Assembly (NCBI GenBank): GCA_050289805.1
Contig: JBNKGL010000003.1
Coordinates: forward strand, 259,374 to 323,373
DNA length: 64,000 bases
Direction: 5' to 3'
Origin: JAUILA01 sp050289805
GTDB taxonomy: Bacteria > Bacteroidota > Bacteroidia > Cytophagales > Cyclobacteriaceae
Position numbers and translations under genes: made by a program. How positions within the stretch are numbered: position 1 is the first letter of the stretch; each line of letters starts with the position of its first letter. Under the pieces are notes generated by a model. That model saw nothing but the letters and a program-made list of their open reading frames with translations. It was not told where the DNA came from and did no database searches. This document shows positions 9,157 through 17,297 of this stretch, piece by piece.

Positions 9157-12100
9157 TCAGGCTTTCTTTCCTTTGTGATCCTTTTGAAGGTCAATCACAA
9201 CAGGTGAAGCAATGAATACGGACGAATATGTACCTACCAGAATCCCCACAAGCAAGGCGAATGAAAAGCCCCGAAGTACTTCTCCGCCAAATATAAACAG
9301 GATCAGTACAACGATCATCGTTGTAAATGAAGTGATCAACGTACGGTTAAGTGTGCTATTGATCGCAGCATTGAAGATCTTAACATTATCTGTACTTGTC
9401 CCCAGTCCGAGGAATTCACGAATACGGTCAAAAACAATTACAGTATCGTTAATGGAGTAACCAATTACCGTAAGCAATGCAGCTACAAATACCTGGTCAA
9501 TCTCAAATTTAATTCCGAACAAACCGGCTATCGCAAATGCTGCAAATACAAATGCGGTGTCATGTAATAAGGCAACAATCGCACCTGTACTAAACTGCCA
9601 TTTCCGGAAACGGATCAGAATATAGAGGAAAATAACAATGATTGAAACAATCCCCGCTTCCCACGATGCCGTAACGATATCATCTGCAATGGTAGCGCCG
9701 ACTTTTGCTGAACCTGAAATTGTAAAATGCTGGTCGTCGATTGTCGCTGCATCTGCTACATATTCCAGCCCCGTATAGGATTCAATTCCACTAACGAGTG
9801 CATTTTTTACTTCATCATCCGCAGCATCGCTTTCATCATCTACTTTATAGGAAGTGGTCACCTTAACGATATTATTACCGCCATAGTTTTTAACTTCGGT
9901 ACCACTGCCTTCAAAAGACTCTCCGAGTGCAAGCTTCAGATCTGTCGCAACCACAGGATCACTGAAGTTCACAACATAGGATCTGCCTCCCTTGAAATCC
10001 ACACCCAGGTTAAGACCCTGGAAAGTAGCCAGGCCGATTCCAATCACGATAATGATTGCAGAGAAAACATATGCCTTTTTACGCTTCGACATAAAATCAA
10101 AATCCAATTCGCTGAACAAATTCTTCGAGAATGGAGTATTGAAGGACACATGACTCTCGTCTCCCTTTCGTGTCATCCATTCGATAATCACACGGGTTAT
10201 ATAAACCGCTGAGAAGAATGAACAGAAAATACCGATCATCAGCGTAATGGCAAATCCCTTTATAGGTCCCTGTCCAAGAATATAGAGGATGGCCGCAGTT
10301 AAAAGCGTGGTCAGGTTTGCATCCACAATGGAACTGAACGCCTTCTGGTAACCCATCGTAATTGCTTCGCGAAGCCGTACACCATGCCGTAACTCTTCCC
10401 GAATCCGTTCAAATATAAGCACGTTCGCATCGATCGACATACCGATTGTTAAAACGATACCGGCGATTCCAGGCAGCGTAAGCGCTGCGTTGAATTGAGC
10501 AAGAATACCCAGGATAAAAAATATGTTGAATACCAGCGCGATATTGGCTACAAATCCACCTTTAGAATAGTAGGCAATCATGAATAATACCACGATACCC
10601 AATCCACTAATGATGGAAATAATACCCTGACGTTGCGCTATCTTGCCAAGTGTTGGTCCTACAATAGCTTCTTCGACAATACGCGTAGGTGCGGGAAGGG
10701 ATCCAGCCTTGAGAATATTTGAAAGGTCTTTGGCTTCCTCAACCGTAAAATTACCGGAGATGCGTGAGCTTCCATTAGGTATAGGCTCTTCCACATATGG
10801 TGCCGAATATACATTATTGTCCAGTACAATGGCGATACGGTCAGACAACGATGTCGCGGTGGCCTTGGCTGCCGCTTTCTCTGTCATATTTCTCCATCCC
10901 TTGGTTCCTACAGCATTCATCTGCATTGAAACGACTGCACGACCCCTCTCGTCTATATCCTGTCTTGCATCGGTAATTACTTCTCCTGTCAACTGTGCTT
11001 TTCCTCCACGGCCTACACGCACGAAATAAAGAGTCAGATATTCAGTTCCGGTTTCTTCATCGATGTTAGGCTTAACTTCCCACAGCGGTTTGACATTCCT
11101 CGGAAGCATCGATTTAACTTCATCCTTCCGAAGGATTTCTCCAATTACCGCGGTATCCTTCACTTCATAGATCAGCTCATTTTGAGATCTTAACAATGAA
11201 AACAAAGGCGATACTTCCGTATTCGTCAATGAATCCAAGCCGTCAGTGGCAAGTGAATCGGATGCAGATGCCGAAAGAGAATCTCCATCATCAGCTGATA
11301 ACAGATCACTTAGGTCGGCCTGACTATTGTCATCCTGCACCTGTGTAAGATTGGACTCGAGGTCTCCGCCAAGAGTCTTTTCATTTTTCATTTCCTCAAC
11401 AAGCATTTCATTGATGGAAATCAGTGAAGAAAGATATTCATCTGGATTGGCAACTTCCCAAAATTCCAGTTTCGCCACACCCTGCAGCAGCTTTCGGATA
11501 CGCTCGGGATTTTCTGCACCCGGTATTTCGATCTGAATACGCCCGGTACCCTGTAAACGCTGAATGTTAGGTTGGGATGTTCCAAACTGGTCAATACGTG
11601 TACGTAAAATGATGAATGAACGATCAATTGCATCTTCTATCTCACGATCAATCACTTCCATAACCTGATCGTTCGACATATCTACGCTAAACCGCTCCCG
11701 GTTTGCTGCCGTCACGAATAACGGAGCAAGACGACCATCATCCGAAGTCTCTTCATACGCTGTTCTGAAGAGCGCCGAAAACCTTTCCTGGCTGTCCTTC
11801 TGGCGTTCGCGGGCTAACCGAATCGATTCAATAAATTGGGGGTCTGTGTTATTTCCACTCAGCCCTTTGATAATATCAACCGGGGAAACTTCAAGTGTTA
11901 CATGCATACCTCCCTGAAGGTCAAGACCAAGACTTAGTTCATTGTCTTTTACTTCCTTGTAGGTAAACTCCGCTCCAAAAAGATTGTAAACAGGCATATT
12001 CCAGATAGAATCCAGGTAAGCCTGCTTTTTGGAAAGGTTGATAACATCATTTTGTTCGGTTGCATAGGATATAGCATCCTGTTGTATGTTTCTCGAAACA

Positions 12101-12177
12101 AATGTGAACGAGAGATAGTAAACACATAGCGCGGTTATTACCAGCGTCAGAATGATTACTGCACCTTTATTACGCAT
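9157..12177 (-). CDS. secDF: Fused protein translocase subunit SecDF
   Basis: A 1006-residue inner-membrane protein joining SecD and SecF, as is usual in Bacteroidota. The SecD half has a TM segment at residues 5-25, the D1 motif GLDLQGGMHVTLEV, a large periplasmic region with an Asp/Ser-rich insert (about residues 275-310), and the membrane motif SIDANVLIFERIREE. The SecF half begins with GVDFKGGRSYVVNF and holds GYSINDTVIVFDRIRE. SecDF uses the proton gradient to pull exported proteins through SecYEG. A small membrane protein gene and two hairpins lie directly upstream on the same transcript, which may control secDF translation. Confidence 0.97.
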   Translation of the reverse strand: MRNKGAVIILTLVITALCVYYLSFTFVSRNIQQDAISYATEQNDVINLSKKQAYLDSIWNMPVYNLFGAEFTYKEVKDNELSLGLDLQGGMHVTLEVSPVDIIKGLSGNNTDPQFIESIRLARERQKDSQERFSALFRTAYEETSDDGRLAPLFVTAANRERFSVDMSNDQVMEVIDREIEDAIDRSFIILRTRIDQFGTSQPNIQRLQGTGRIQIEIPGAENPERIRKLLQGVAKLEFWEVANPDEYLSSLISINEMLVEEMKNEKTLGGDLESNLTQVQDDNSQADLSDLLSADDGDSLSASASDSLATDGLDSLTNTEVSPLFSLLRSQNELIYEVKDTAVIGEILRKDEVKSMLPRNVKPLWEVKPNIDEETGTEYLTLYFVRVGRGGKAQLTGEVITDARQDIDERGRAVVSMQMNAVGTKGWRNMTEKAAAKATATSLSDRIAIVLDNNVYSAPYVEEPIPNGSSRISGNFTVEEAKDLSNILKAGSLPAPTRIVEEAIVGPTLGKIAQRQGIISIISGLGIVVLFMIAYYSKGGFVANIALVFNIFFILGILAQFNAALTLPGIAGIVLTIGMSIDANVLIFERIREELRHGVRLREAITMGYQKAFSSIVDANLTTLLTAAILYILGQGPIKGFAITLMIGIFCSFFSAVYITRVIIEWMTRKGDESHVSFNTPFSKNLFSELDFDFMSKRKKAYVFSAIIIVIGIGLATFQGLNLGVDFKGGRSYVVNFSDPVVATDLKLALGESFEGSGTEVKNYGGNNIVKVTTSYKVDDESDAADDEVKNALVSGIESYTGLEYVADAATIDDQHFTISGSAKVGATIADDIVTASWEAGIVSIIVIFLYILIRFRKWQFSTGAIVALLHDTAFVFAAFAIAGLFGIKFEIDQVFVAALLTVIGYSINDTVIVFDRIREFLGLGTSTDNVKIFNAAINSTLNRTLITSFTTMIVVLILFIFGGEVLRGFSFALLVGILVGTYSSVFIASPVVIDLQKDHKGKKA

Positions 12178-12224
12178 TTTGATTTATGATTAAGTATGAA
12201 AAAACTAATGTATATAAGATCTTT

Positions 12225-12262
12225 TACGGATCATAAAATCCGTATTAACGGTTAAAGCCGTT
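12225..12262 (-). promoter_or_regulatory. Two tandem hairpins in the secDF leader
   Basis: Read leftward, the first hairpin AACGG-CTTTAA-CCGTT (12262-12247) begins 4 nt after the stop codon of the small membrane ORF. The second, TACGGAT-TTTATG-ATCCGTA (12244-12225), follows after 2 nt. Neither has a T-run typical of a terminator. The second hairpin contains GATTTTATGAT, which is complementary (one bulged T) to ATCATAAATC at 12190-12181, only 3 nt before the secDF start codon. Alternative pairing could therefore expose or hide the secDF initiation region. Function is inferred. Confidence 0.5.
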
Positions 12263-12266
12263 GAGG

Positions 12267-12626
12267 TTATGGAGCGTTTGGCGATATTATCTGCCGGAAA
12301 AGAGTTCTGAAAAAGGTATTGAAATCTGCTGTTTCAGGACGCAGACTGGAAAAATCCACCGAGTCATTCAATAAAATTTCAATAACTGAAAAATCGGTCG
12401 GAGTGATGTTCAGTTGAGCAACCGTTGATAACAAATCATTGGAAGATGAGATCTTGATCTCTTTTTCCTGGTCGTCGGCAGATTTCTTCGCGACAGCAAC
12501 CTTTTCCTGAACGGAACTTAATGAATAATAGAAGCTCTGGGAAAACAGAATGGTAAGTGCCGCAACAAGACCTATTACGACCCCTGCGTTAAATTTCCAT
12601 GGTTCTATTTCTGAATGCTTATCCAT
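12267..12626 (-). CDS. Small membrane-anchored protein upstream of secDF
   Basis: A 119-residue protein I do not recognise by family. It has a charged N-terminus, one hydrophobic segment at about residues 14-35 (signal anchor), a Lys/Glu-rich stretch at residues 40-58, and a C-terminus ending in FFRQIISPNAP-type residues with Pro directly before the stop codon. It has no cysteine. A good promoter lies 10 nt upstream, and secDF follows 89 nt downstream on the same strand. Either it is a small partner of the Sec machinery or a regulatory nascent chain comparable in layout to VemP and SecM. The known RAGP or RAPP arrest motifs are not exactly present. Confidence 0.75.
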   Translation of the reverse strand: MDKHSEIEPWKFNAGVVIGLVAALTILFSQSFYYSLSSVQEKVAVAKKSADDQEKEIKISSSNDLLSTVAQLNITPTDFSVIEILLNDSVDFSSLRPETADFNTFFRTLFRQIISPNAP

Positions 12627-12635
12627 TTTGGGCTA

Positions 12636-12665
12636 CAAATGTAGTTATTATCACCAATAAATCAA
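12636..12665 (-). promoter_or_regulatory. Bacteroidota-type promoter for the small ORF and secDF
   Basis: On the minus strand, TTG (12665-12663), 19 nt, then TACATTTG (12643-12636). This fits the Bacteroidota consensus TTTG-N19-TAnnTTTG. The expected start of transcription is about 5 nt after the last G, giving a leader of only about 5 nt before the ATG at 12626. Confidence 0.7.
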
Positions 12666-12794
12666 GCAACACGCACTTATTACATTGGTTCCTGGGCGGC
12701 GAAGGTTGCATTTAAGTAAAAAATAAATGACCTTTATCTCTCAAATCGACATTACTATGATTTTTGATTCGGTCCAGAAATAATATCCTCTGAC

Positions 12795-12819
12795 ACATCA
12801 ACGCTCTGCTGATTGATGT
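12795..12819. promoter_or_regulatory. Inverted repeat before the MATE gene
   Basis: ACATCAA and TTGATGT form a perfect 7-bp inverted repeat separated by 11 nt, ending 31 nt before the start codon at 12851. The spacing suits a dimeric repressor. No regulator gene lies next to it. Confidence 0.35.
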
Positions 12820-12850
12820 ATTTACAATTTCTACGCTTTACCGAATCAGT

Positions 12851-14254
12851 ATGTCTTCCATCAAACCACGCTTCCGTATTATACAATCCCTTATCACAGC
12901 GCTGAAGGGCAAAGAAATTGATTTCACCACAGGCAGTATCAATCGGGCGATCTTCATGCTTTCAATCCCAATGATCCTGGAAATGATGATGGAATCCCTT
13001 TTCGCCGTTGTTGATATATATTTTGTGGGAAAAATTGGCGTCAATGCCATCGCAACCGTCGCACTCACCGAGTCGGTGATCATGATTATTTATTCTATTG
13101 CTATGGGCCTCAGCATGGCGGCCACAGCATTGGTCGCGAGAAGAGTTGGTGAAAAAGATTTTGGCGGCGCAGGCCGTTCCGCTGAACAGGCAATCCTGTT
13201 GGCTGTAATAGTATCAATGGCATTTAGTCTTGGGGGGATTTTATTTCCAAAAGAAATTCTTACTGCCATGGGAGGAGAAGCTGACCTGGTAGAAGAAGGA
13301 TATCGCTATACAATGATCATGTTCGGGGGAAATATGACCATCATGCTGATTTTCCTGATCAATGCAATCTTCAGAGGAGCAGGCGACGCTGCAATTGCCA
13401 TGCGCGTACTAATTTTCTCGAATGTAATCAATATGGTCCTGGACCCGGTATTGATCTTTGGGCTTGGTCCATTTCCTGAACTTGGACTTGAAGGTGCTGC
13501 CATTGCTACCACTACCGGCCGCGGACTGGGCGTACTTTACCAGATCTATATCCTTACAGGAAAGGAAAGTAAGGTGATGATCCGCTTCAGGGAAATTAAA
13601 TTCATAAGATCAATAGTACGAAGCCTTATAAAAATTTCACTTGGTGGTATCGGCCAATTTATGATCGGAACAATATCATGGATCCTCATGGTACGGATCA
13701 GTGCTATTTTTGGTCCTGATGTACTGGCCGGTTATGCCATCGCATTTCGCATCATTGTCTTTACAATTTTACCATCATGGGGGCTAAGCAATGCGGCAGC
13801 TACCCTGGTCGGGCAAAATTTGGGTGCGGGATTTCCGGACAGGGCAGAAAAATCCGTCTGGCGATGCGCTCATTTCAACATGATATTTCTGGCTGTAGTA
13901 TCCGTCATATTTTTCTGGAATGCCGAATTTTTTGTCAGCCTTTTTTCCAAAGAATCGGAAGTACTTAAATACGGGGCAATGGGATTAAGATATATATGTA
14001 CCGGGTATATCTTTTTTGCCTATGGAATGGTTATCGGGCAGGCCTTTAATGGTGCGGGTGATACGAAGACCCCTACGATTATGAATATAATTTGTTACTG
14101 GATCCTGGAGCTTCCGCTTGCCTATGTACTTGGAGTTCAGTTCGAGATGGGTCCTGCAGGGATATATCTTGCCATAGCAATCTCGGTAGCTGTCCTGGCA
14201 GTGATGAGCATCATTGTTTTCCAAAGAGGTAAATGGAAGACCTTCCAGGTTTAA
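12851..14254 (+). CDS. MATE-family efflux transporter
   Basis: A 467-residue inner-membrane protein with about 12 hydrophobic segments in two homologous halves (starts near FMLSIPMILEMMMESLFAV and IRSLIKISLGGIGQFMIG). Landmarks are GLSMAATALVARRVGEK, AIFRGAGDA, TLVGQNLGAG and AFNGAGDTKTPT. MATE proteins export drugs or metabolites using sodium or proton gradients; the substrate cannot be read from sequence. It stands alone, and its stop codon overlaps the convergent udk stop codon on the opposite strand (TTAA). Confidence 0.93.
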   Translation: MSSIKPRFRIIQSLITALKGKEIDFTTGSINRAIFMLSIPMILEMMMESLFAVVDIYFVGKIGVNAIATVALTESVIMIIYSIAMGLSMAATALVARRVGEKDFGGAGRSAEQAILLAVIVSMAFSLGGILFPKEILTAMGGEADLVEEGYRYTMIMFGGNMTIMLIFLINAIFRGAGDAAIAMRVLIFSNVINMVLDPVLIFGLGPFPELGLEGAAIATTTGRGLGVLYQIYILTGKESKVMIRFREIKFIRSIVRSLIKISLGGIGQFMIGTISWILMVRISAIFGPDVLAGYAIAFRIIVFTILPSWGLSNAAATLVGQNLGAGFPDRAEKSVWRCAHFNMIFLAVVSVIFFWNAEFFVSLFSKESEVLKYGAMGLRYICTGYIFFAYGMVIGQAFNGAGDTKTPTIMNIICYWILELPLAYVLGVQFEMGPAGIYLAIAISVAVLAVMSIIVFQRGKWKTFQV

Positions 14255-14874
14255 GAACGCCGTTCTGCCAGTTTTGATGACAGAAAACCACGAAGGACTG
14301 TAAGGGCATTTTTATAATGAAAATTGTTGGGGATGATCAGATCGGCTTCATGCCTTGTCGGACGAAGGTATCGCTCATATGCGGGCATTACGTGTTTTTC
14401 AAACCTGTAAAGCACGTCGTCCAGGTCATAGCCACGCTCCTCTTTATCCCGAATGATCCGCCGCTTTAATGCTACATGACTTTCAGTATCTACAAATAGC
14501 TTAAGGTCCAGCAATTCCTTGATCTCTTCAAAATAAAGAACAAATAATCCCTCAATCACAACAATCGGAGCAGGCTGAAATGTGAGAACCTTTGGGACCA
14601 CAAGTGGATTATTGAACGTGTATTCCTCCTTTTCCACAACTTCGCCCTTTTTGATGCGAAGGACATCCTGGAAAAATGATTCCCTGTCGATAGATTCAGG
14701 GCGGTCAAAGTTGATTACCCCGGATTCATCTTTCTGCTGAAGATCTCTTGGAATATAGTAATTATCCTGACTGATAAGACAGATTTCATCTTCAAACTCT
14801 GTCATTAATTCCGACAGAAATGTAGTCTTGCCTGAAGCACTGCCTCCTGTTATACCGATCAGATAGGGTTTCAT
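14251..14874 (-). CDS. udk: Uridine kinase
   Basis: A 207-residue cytoplasmic P-loop kinase (GGSASGKTTF at residue 10) that phosphorylates uridine and cytidine for pyrimidine salvage. Family landmarks are SQDNYY, the NFDRPES motif, VVIEGLFVLY and the RRIIRDKEERGYD lid. Two nucleotides separate it from the upstream XTP pyrophosphatase gene, so they share a transcript. Its end overlaps the MATE gene end by 4 nt in convergent orientation. Confidence 0.95.
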   Translation of the reverse strand: MKPYLIGITGGSASGKTTFLSELMTEFEDEICLISQDNYYIPRDLQQKDESGVINFDRPESIDRESFFQDVLRIKKGEVVEKEEYTFNNPLVVPKVLTFQPAPIVVIEGLFVLYFEEIKELLDLKLFVDTESHVALKRRIIRDKEERGYDLDDVLYRFEKHVMPAYERYLRPTRHEADLIIPNNFHYKNALTVLRGFLSSKLAERRS

Positions 14875-14876
14875 AA

Positions 14877-15473
14877 TCAGGAAGAAATTAAGTTATTTTC
14901 CTGACTTTTTAAATATTCAATCAGTTTTCTCACAGCTTCCCCGCGATGACTTATGGCATTCTTTTCTGCTGCTGTCATTTCGGCAAAAGTTTTTTCATTC
15001 CCAAGGGGCAAAAAAACAGGGTCATATCCAAAGCCTGCCTGCCCGCTTAGAGATTCTGTAATTGAACCTCTCACCGTGCCTTCAAACTGGCGAATCATGC
15101 CGGGAACGATCAGCGTAATGATTGTACGAAAACGGGCTTCCCGGTCTTCCTTACCATGCAGTTCTTCAAGAAGTTTTGAAATATTTGCTGCGCTGTCAGA
15201 TTGCTCACCTGCATATCGCGCTGAATACACGCCGGGACGCCCATTCAGCGCCTTAACCTCCAGTCCGGTATCATCTGAAATACATGGTATCCCGAACTTT
15301 TTAAAAACATATTCAGCTTTTTGAAGAGAATTGCCTTCAAGCGTATCCTGTTCTTCCGGCAATTCCTCCTTACAGCCAATCTCATTCAACGTGAGTAAAC
15401 GAAAAGAAGGAGGCAGCAATGTTGCCACCTCCTTCACTTTATGTTTGTTATTTGTTGCGAAACAAATATCCAT
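14877..15473 (-). CDS. rdgB: Non-canonical purine NTP pyrophosphatase (XTP/dITP diphosphatase)
   Basis: A 198-residue HAM1/RdgB enzyme that hydrolyses XTP, ITP and dITP, keeping damaged purines out of DNA. Motifs are FATNNKHKVKEV at the N-terminus, the SDDTGLEVKALNGRPGVYSA block around residues 66-84, FGYDPVF, and the C-terminal SHRGEA. It lies 2 nt upstream of udk and just after the FKBP lipoprotein gene, forming part of a leftward run of housekeeping genes. Confidence 0.96.
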   Translation of the reverse strand: MDICFATNNKHKVKEVATLLPPSFRLLTLNEIGCKEELPEEQDTLEGNSLQKAEYVFKKFGIPCISDDTGLEVKALNGRPGVYSARYAGEQSDSAANISKLLEELHGKEDREARFRTIITLIVPGMIRQFEGTVRGSITESLSGQAGFGYDPVFLPLGNEKTFAEMTAAEKNAISHRGEAVRKLIEYLKSQENNLISS

Positions 15474-15481
15474 TTCAGGAC

Positions 15482-16354
15482 TTATTGTATATCTTTCAGA
15501 GTAACGTCGAAAAACAGATTTGAATTTGCCGGTATATCAGGGGGTGAACCGGGTTCTCCAAATCCTAGTGAAGACGGAATATAAAGAAGGACTCTTCCAC
15601 CTTCCTTGATCTGCGGTATTCCGATCTGCCATCCGGAAATTACTTCTCCAAGCAATAAACCAACATTATCTCTCGCATCAAAAAGCGATCCGCTGGGGAA
15701 CAGCCGACCTTCATAGTCTACGACAACCACGCTAAACAGGTATGGATGCTCGCCGGCACCCGGCTCAATAATTTCATACCGTAATCCGGAAGGATGCTTG
15801 ATAGCTCCCATATTATTGTCGGCAAGATACGTGTCAATCGCTTCTATGTCGGCCCGTAGTTGCTGCGCGTGAACCTCATGAAGTTCAAGACTATAAATCA
15901 ATGTTGCATTCGCCGGAATCACATTTCCTCTGCCCGTTGAACCATAAGCATACGGCGATGGAACGAAAAATTGAATAGCCCCACCTTCCTGCACAAAATG
16001 CAATCCGATACGAATCCCCAGGATCAATTTTTCATAGGCGATTTTTTCATTGGTTATTGTTTCAAGAATTTCTTCCGTATCCAGCAATTGAACCGTATAG
16101 GATACCGTAATTGAATCAGCAACCCAAGGCTGAATTCCGGTTCCCTGATTAAGCACACGGTATCGTAACGCAGTATTCAGATCCGTTTCTGCAAAGATCC
16201 CATTGTCTGCTATGTAGCTGTCGATTTTTTCATTCTCGAACTTGAACTGATCCTGAACAGATAAGCCATCATCGTCATTATTACAGGACGAGATGAACAT
16301 TGTAAGTGCAAGTAATGAAATCGTAGCTATTCTCGCTGCTTTTGTAATAATCAT
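15482..16354 (-). CDS. FKBP-type peptidyl-prolyl isomerase lipoprotein, two domains
   Basis: A 290-residue lipoprotein (lipobox ISSC, Cys at about residue 24) with two FKBP domains. The first covers about residues 70-160 (VPSPYAYGSTG, IPANATLIYSLELHEV) and the second about 180-290 (SGWQIGIPQIKEGG, IPSSLGFGEPGSPPDIPANS). It probably assists folding of exported proteins at the periplasmic side. It resembles GldI-type lipoproteins of gliding Bacteroidota but has a duplicated domain. It lies 7 nt after the other FKBP gene. The first domain looks less conserved, so it may bind rather than catalyse. Confidence 0.88.
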   Translation of the reverse strand: MIITKAARIATISLLALTMFISSCNNDDDGLSVQDQFKFENEKIDSYIADNGIFAETDLNTALRYRVLNQGTGIQPWVADSITVSYTVQLLDTEEILETITNEKIAYEKLILGIRIGLHFVQEGGAIQFFVPSPYAYGSTGRGNVIPANATLIYSLELHEVHAQQLRADIEAIDTYLADNNMGAIKHPSGLRYEIIEPGAGEHPYLFSVVVVDYEGRLFPSGSLFDARDNVGLLLGEVISGWQIGIPQIKEGGRVLLYIPSSLGFGEPGSPPDIPANSNLFFDVTLKDIQ

Positions 16355-16361
16355 AGTTTTT

Positions 16362-17297
16362 TTATTTAACCTCTACCAATTCCAAATCAAATACCAGGAT
16401 AGAATTTGGTACGATAACTTCACTGCGCTGCTGCGGTCCGTATGCAAGCGTCGACGGAATATAGAACCGTGCCTTGTCACCTTCCTTTAGTTCAGTAATA
16501 CCTTCATCCCAACCTTTGATTACAGATCCCTGACCCAGGATAAACTCGTATGGTTGGTAAGGTCGCCCTTCCTGGTACAAATTTTTCTCACGGGCAAGTT
16601 CTTCATAACTGGTATCAAACAGTTCACCACTTAACAGGTAACCGGCATAGGCTACACGTACAGTATCACCTGTTTCTGCTTTTTCACCACTGCCCTCTTC
16701 CAGCATATCAATAAAAATACCTAAATCCGTAGCTACAGCATCTATTTCATTTTCTGCGAGATAAGAAGAAATGATCTCCTGATCAATGACTAATTGTTCT
16801 TCTGCCTGCGCTTCCATCTTAAGACGCTGCTTGTCCATTGATTCCTGGTACCATGCCATCAATTCATCCTGCTTAAGAATCCTGTCCAACCCAATATTAA
16901 ACTGAATTACTTCTTCGGGATCAACTCCGGGAGGTACTTCCTGTTTCCATGTATTTGTGAACAGGTCCTGAACTGTAATATCAAAAGTAACACTGTCACC
17001 CTCGTTCATTTCCGCAAAGATCACCTGAACCATCTGGTCACCGGCCATCCAGATAGAATCATCCTGCTGGATTACCTGGGGCATATTATCTGCCGTATCA
17101 TACCAGAGAGAGTCAGTGGATTTTTCCTTATACATCATATTGAGCACGAGATAATCACCTTTCACAGACGATTTATCAGATCCTTTGGTGATAACCGTAT
17201 ATGGTATTCCATTCCTCGACTTGGTCTCACTCTTGTTACATGCAGCCAGCATCGTTACGATGGCCAGCAAGCACACTATTGATTGTATTGATTTCAT
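16362..17297 (-). CDS. FKBP-type peptidyl-prolyl isomerase lipoprotein
   Basis: A 311-residue lipoprotein (lipobox LAAC near residue 20). It has a degenerate N-terminal FKBP-like domain (residues 30-140), a helical linker rich in Glu, Gln and Met (about 145-180), and a canonical C-terminal FKBP domain with IKGWDEGITELKEGDKARF, IPSTLAYGPQQ and IVPNSILVFDLELVEV. It is a likely periplasmic folding factor. Its start codon overlaps the stop of the upstream DHH phosphoesterase gene (TAATG). With the neighbouring 290-residue paralogue it makes a tandem pair, probably from gene duplication. Confidence 0.9.
   Translation of the reverse strand: MKSIQSIVCLLAIVTMLAACNKSETKSRNGIPYTVITKGSDKSSVKGDYLVLNMMYKEKSTDSLWYDTADNMPQVIQQDDSIWMAGDQMVQVIFAEMNEGDSVTFDITVQDLFTNTWKQEVPPGVDPEEVIQFNIGLDRILKQDELMAWYQESMDKQRLKMEAQAEEQLVIDQEIISSYLAENEIDAVATDLGIFIDMLEEGSGEKAETGDTVRVAYAGYLLSGELFDTSYEELAREKNLYQEGRPYQPYEFILGQGSVIKGWDEGITELKEGDKARFYIPSTLAYGPQQRSEVIVPNSILVFDLELVEVK

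Noticed and set aside
9727..10212. A 161-codon frame antisense to secDF
   Set aside because: Shadow of the SecF half; composition rich in Cys, Ile and His with no recognisable feature.
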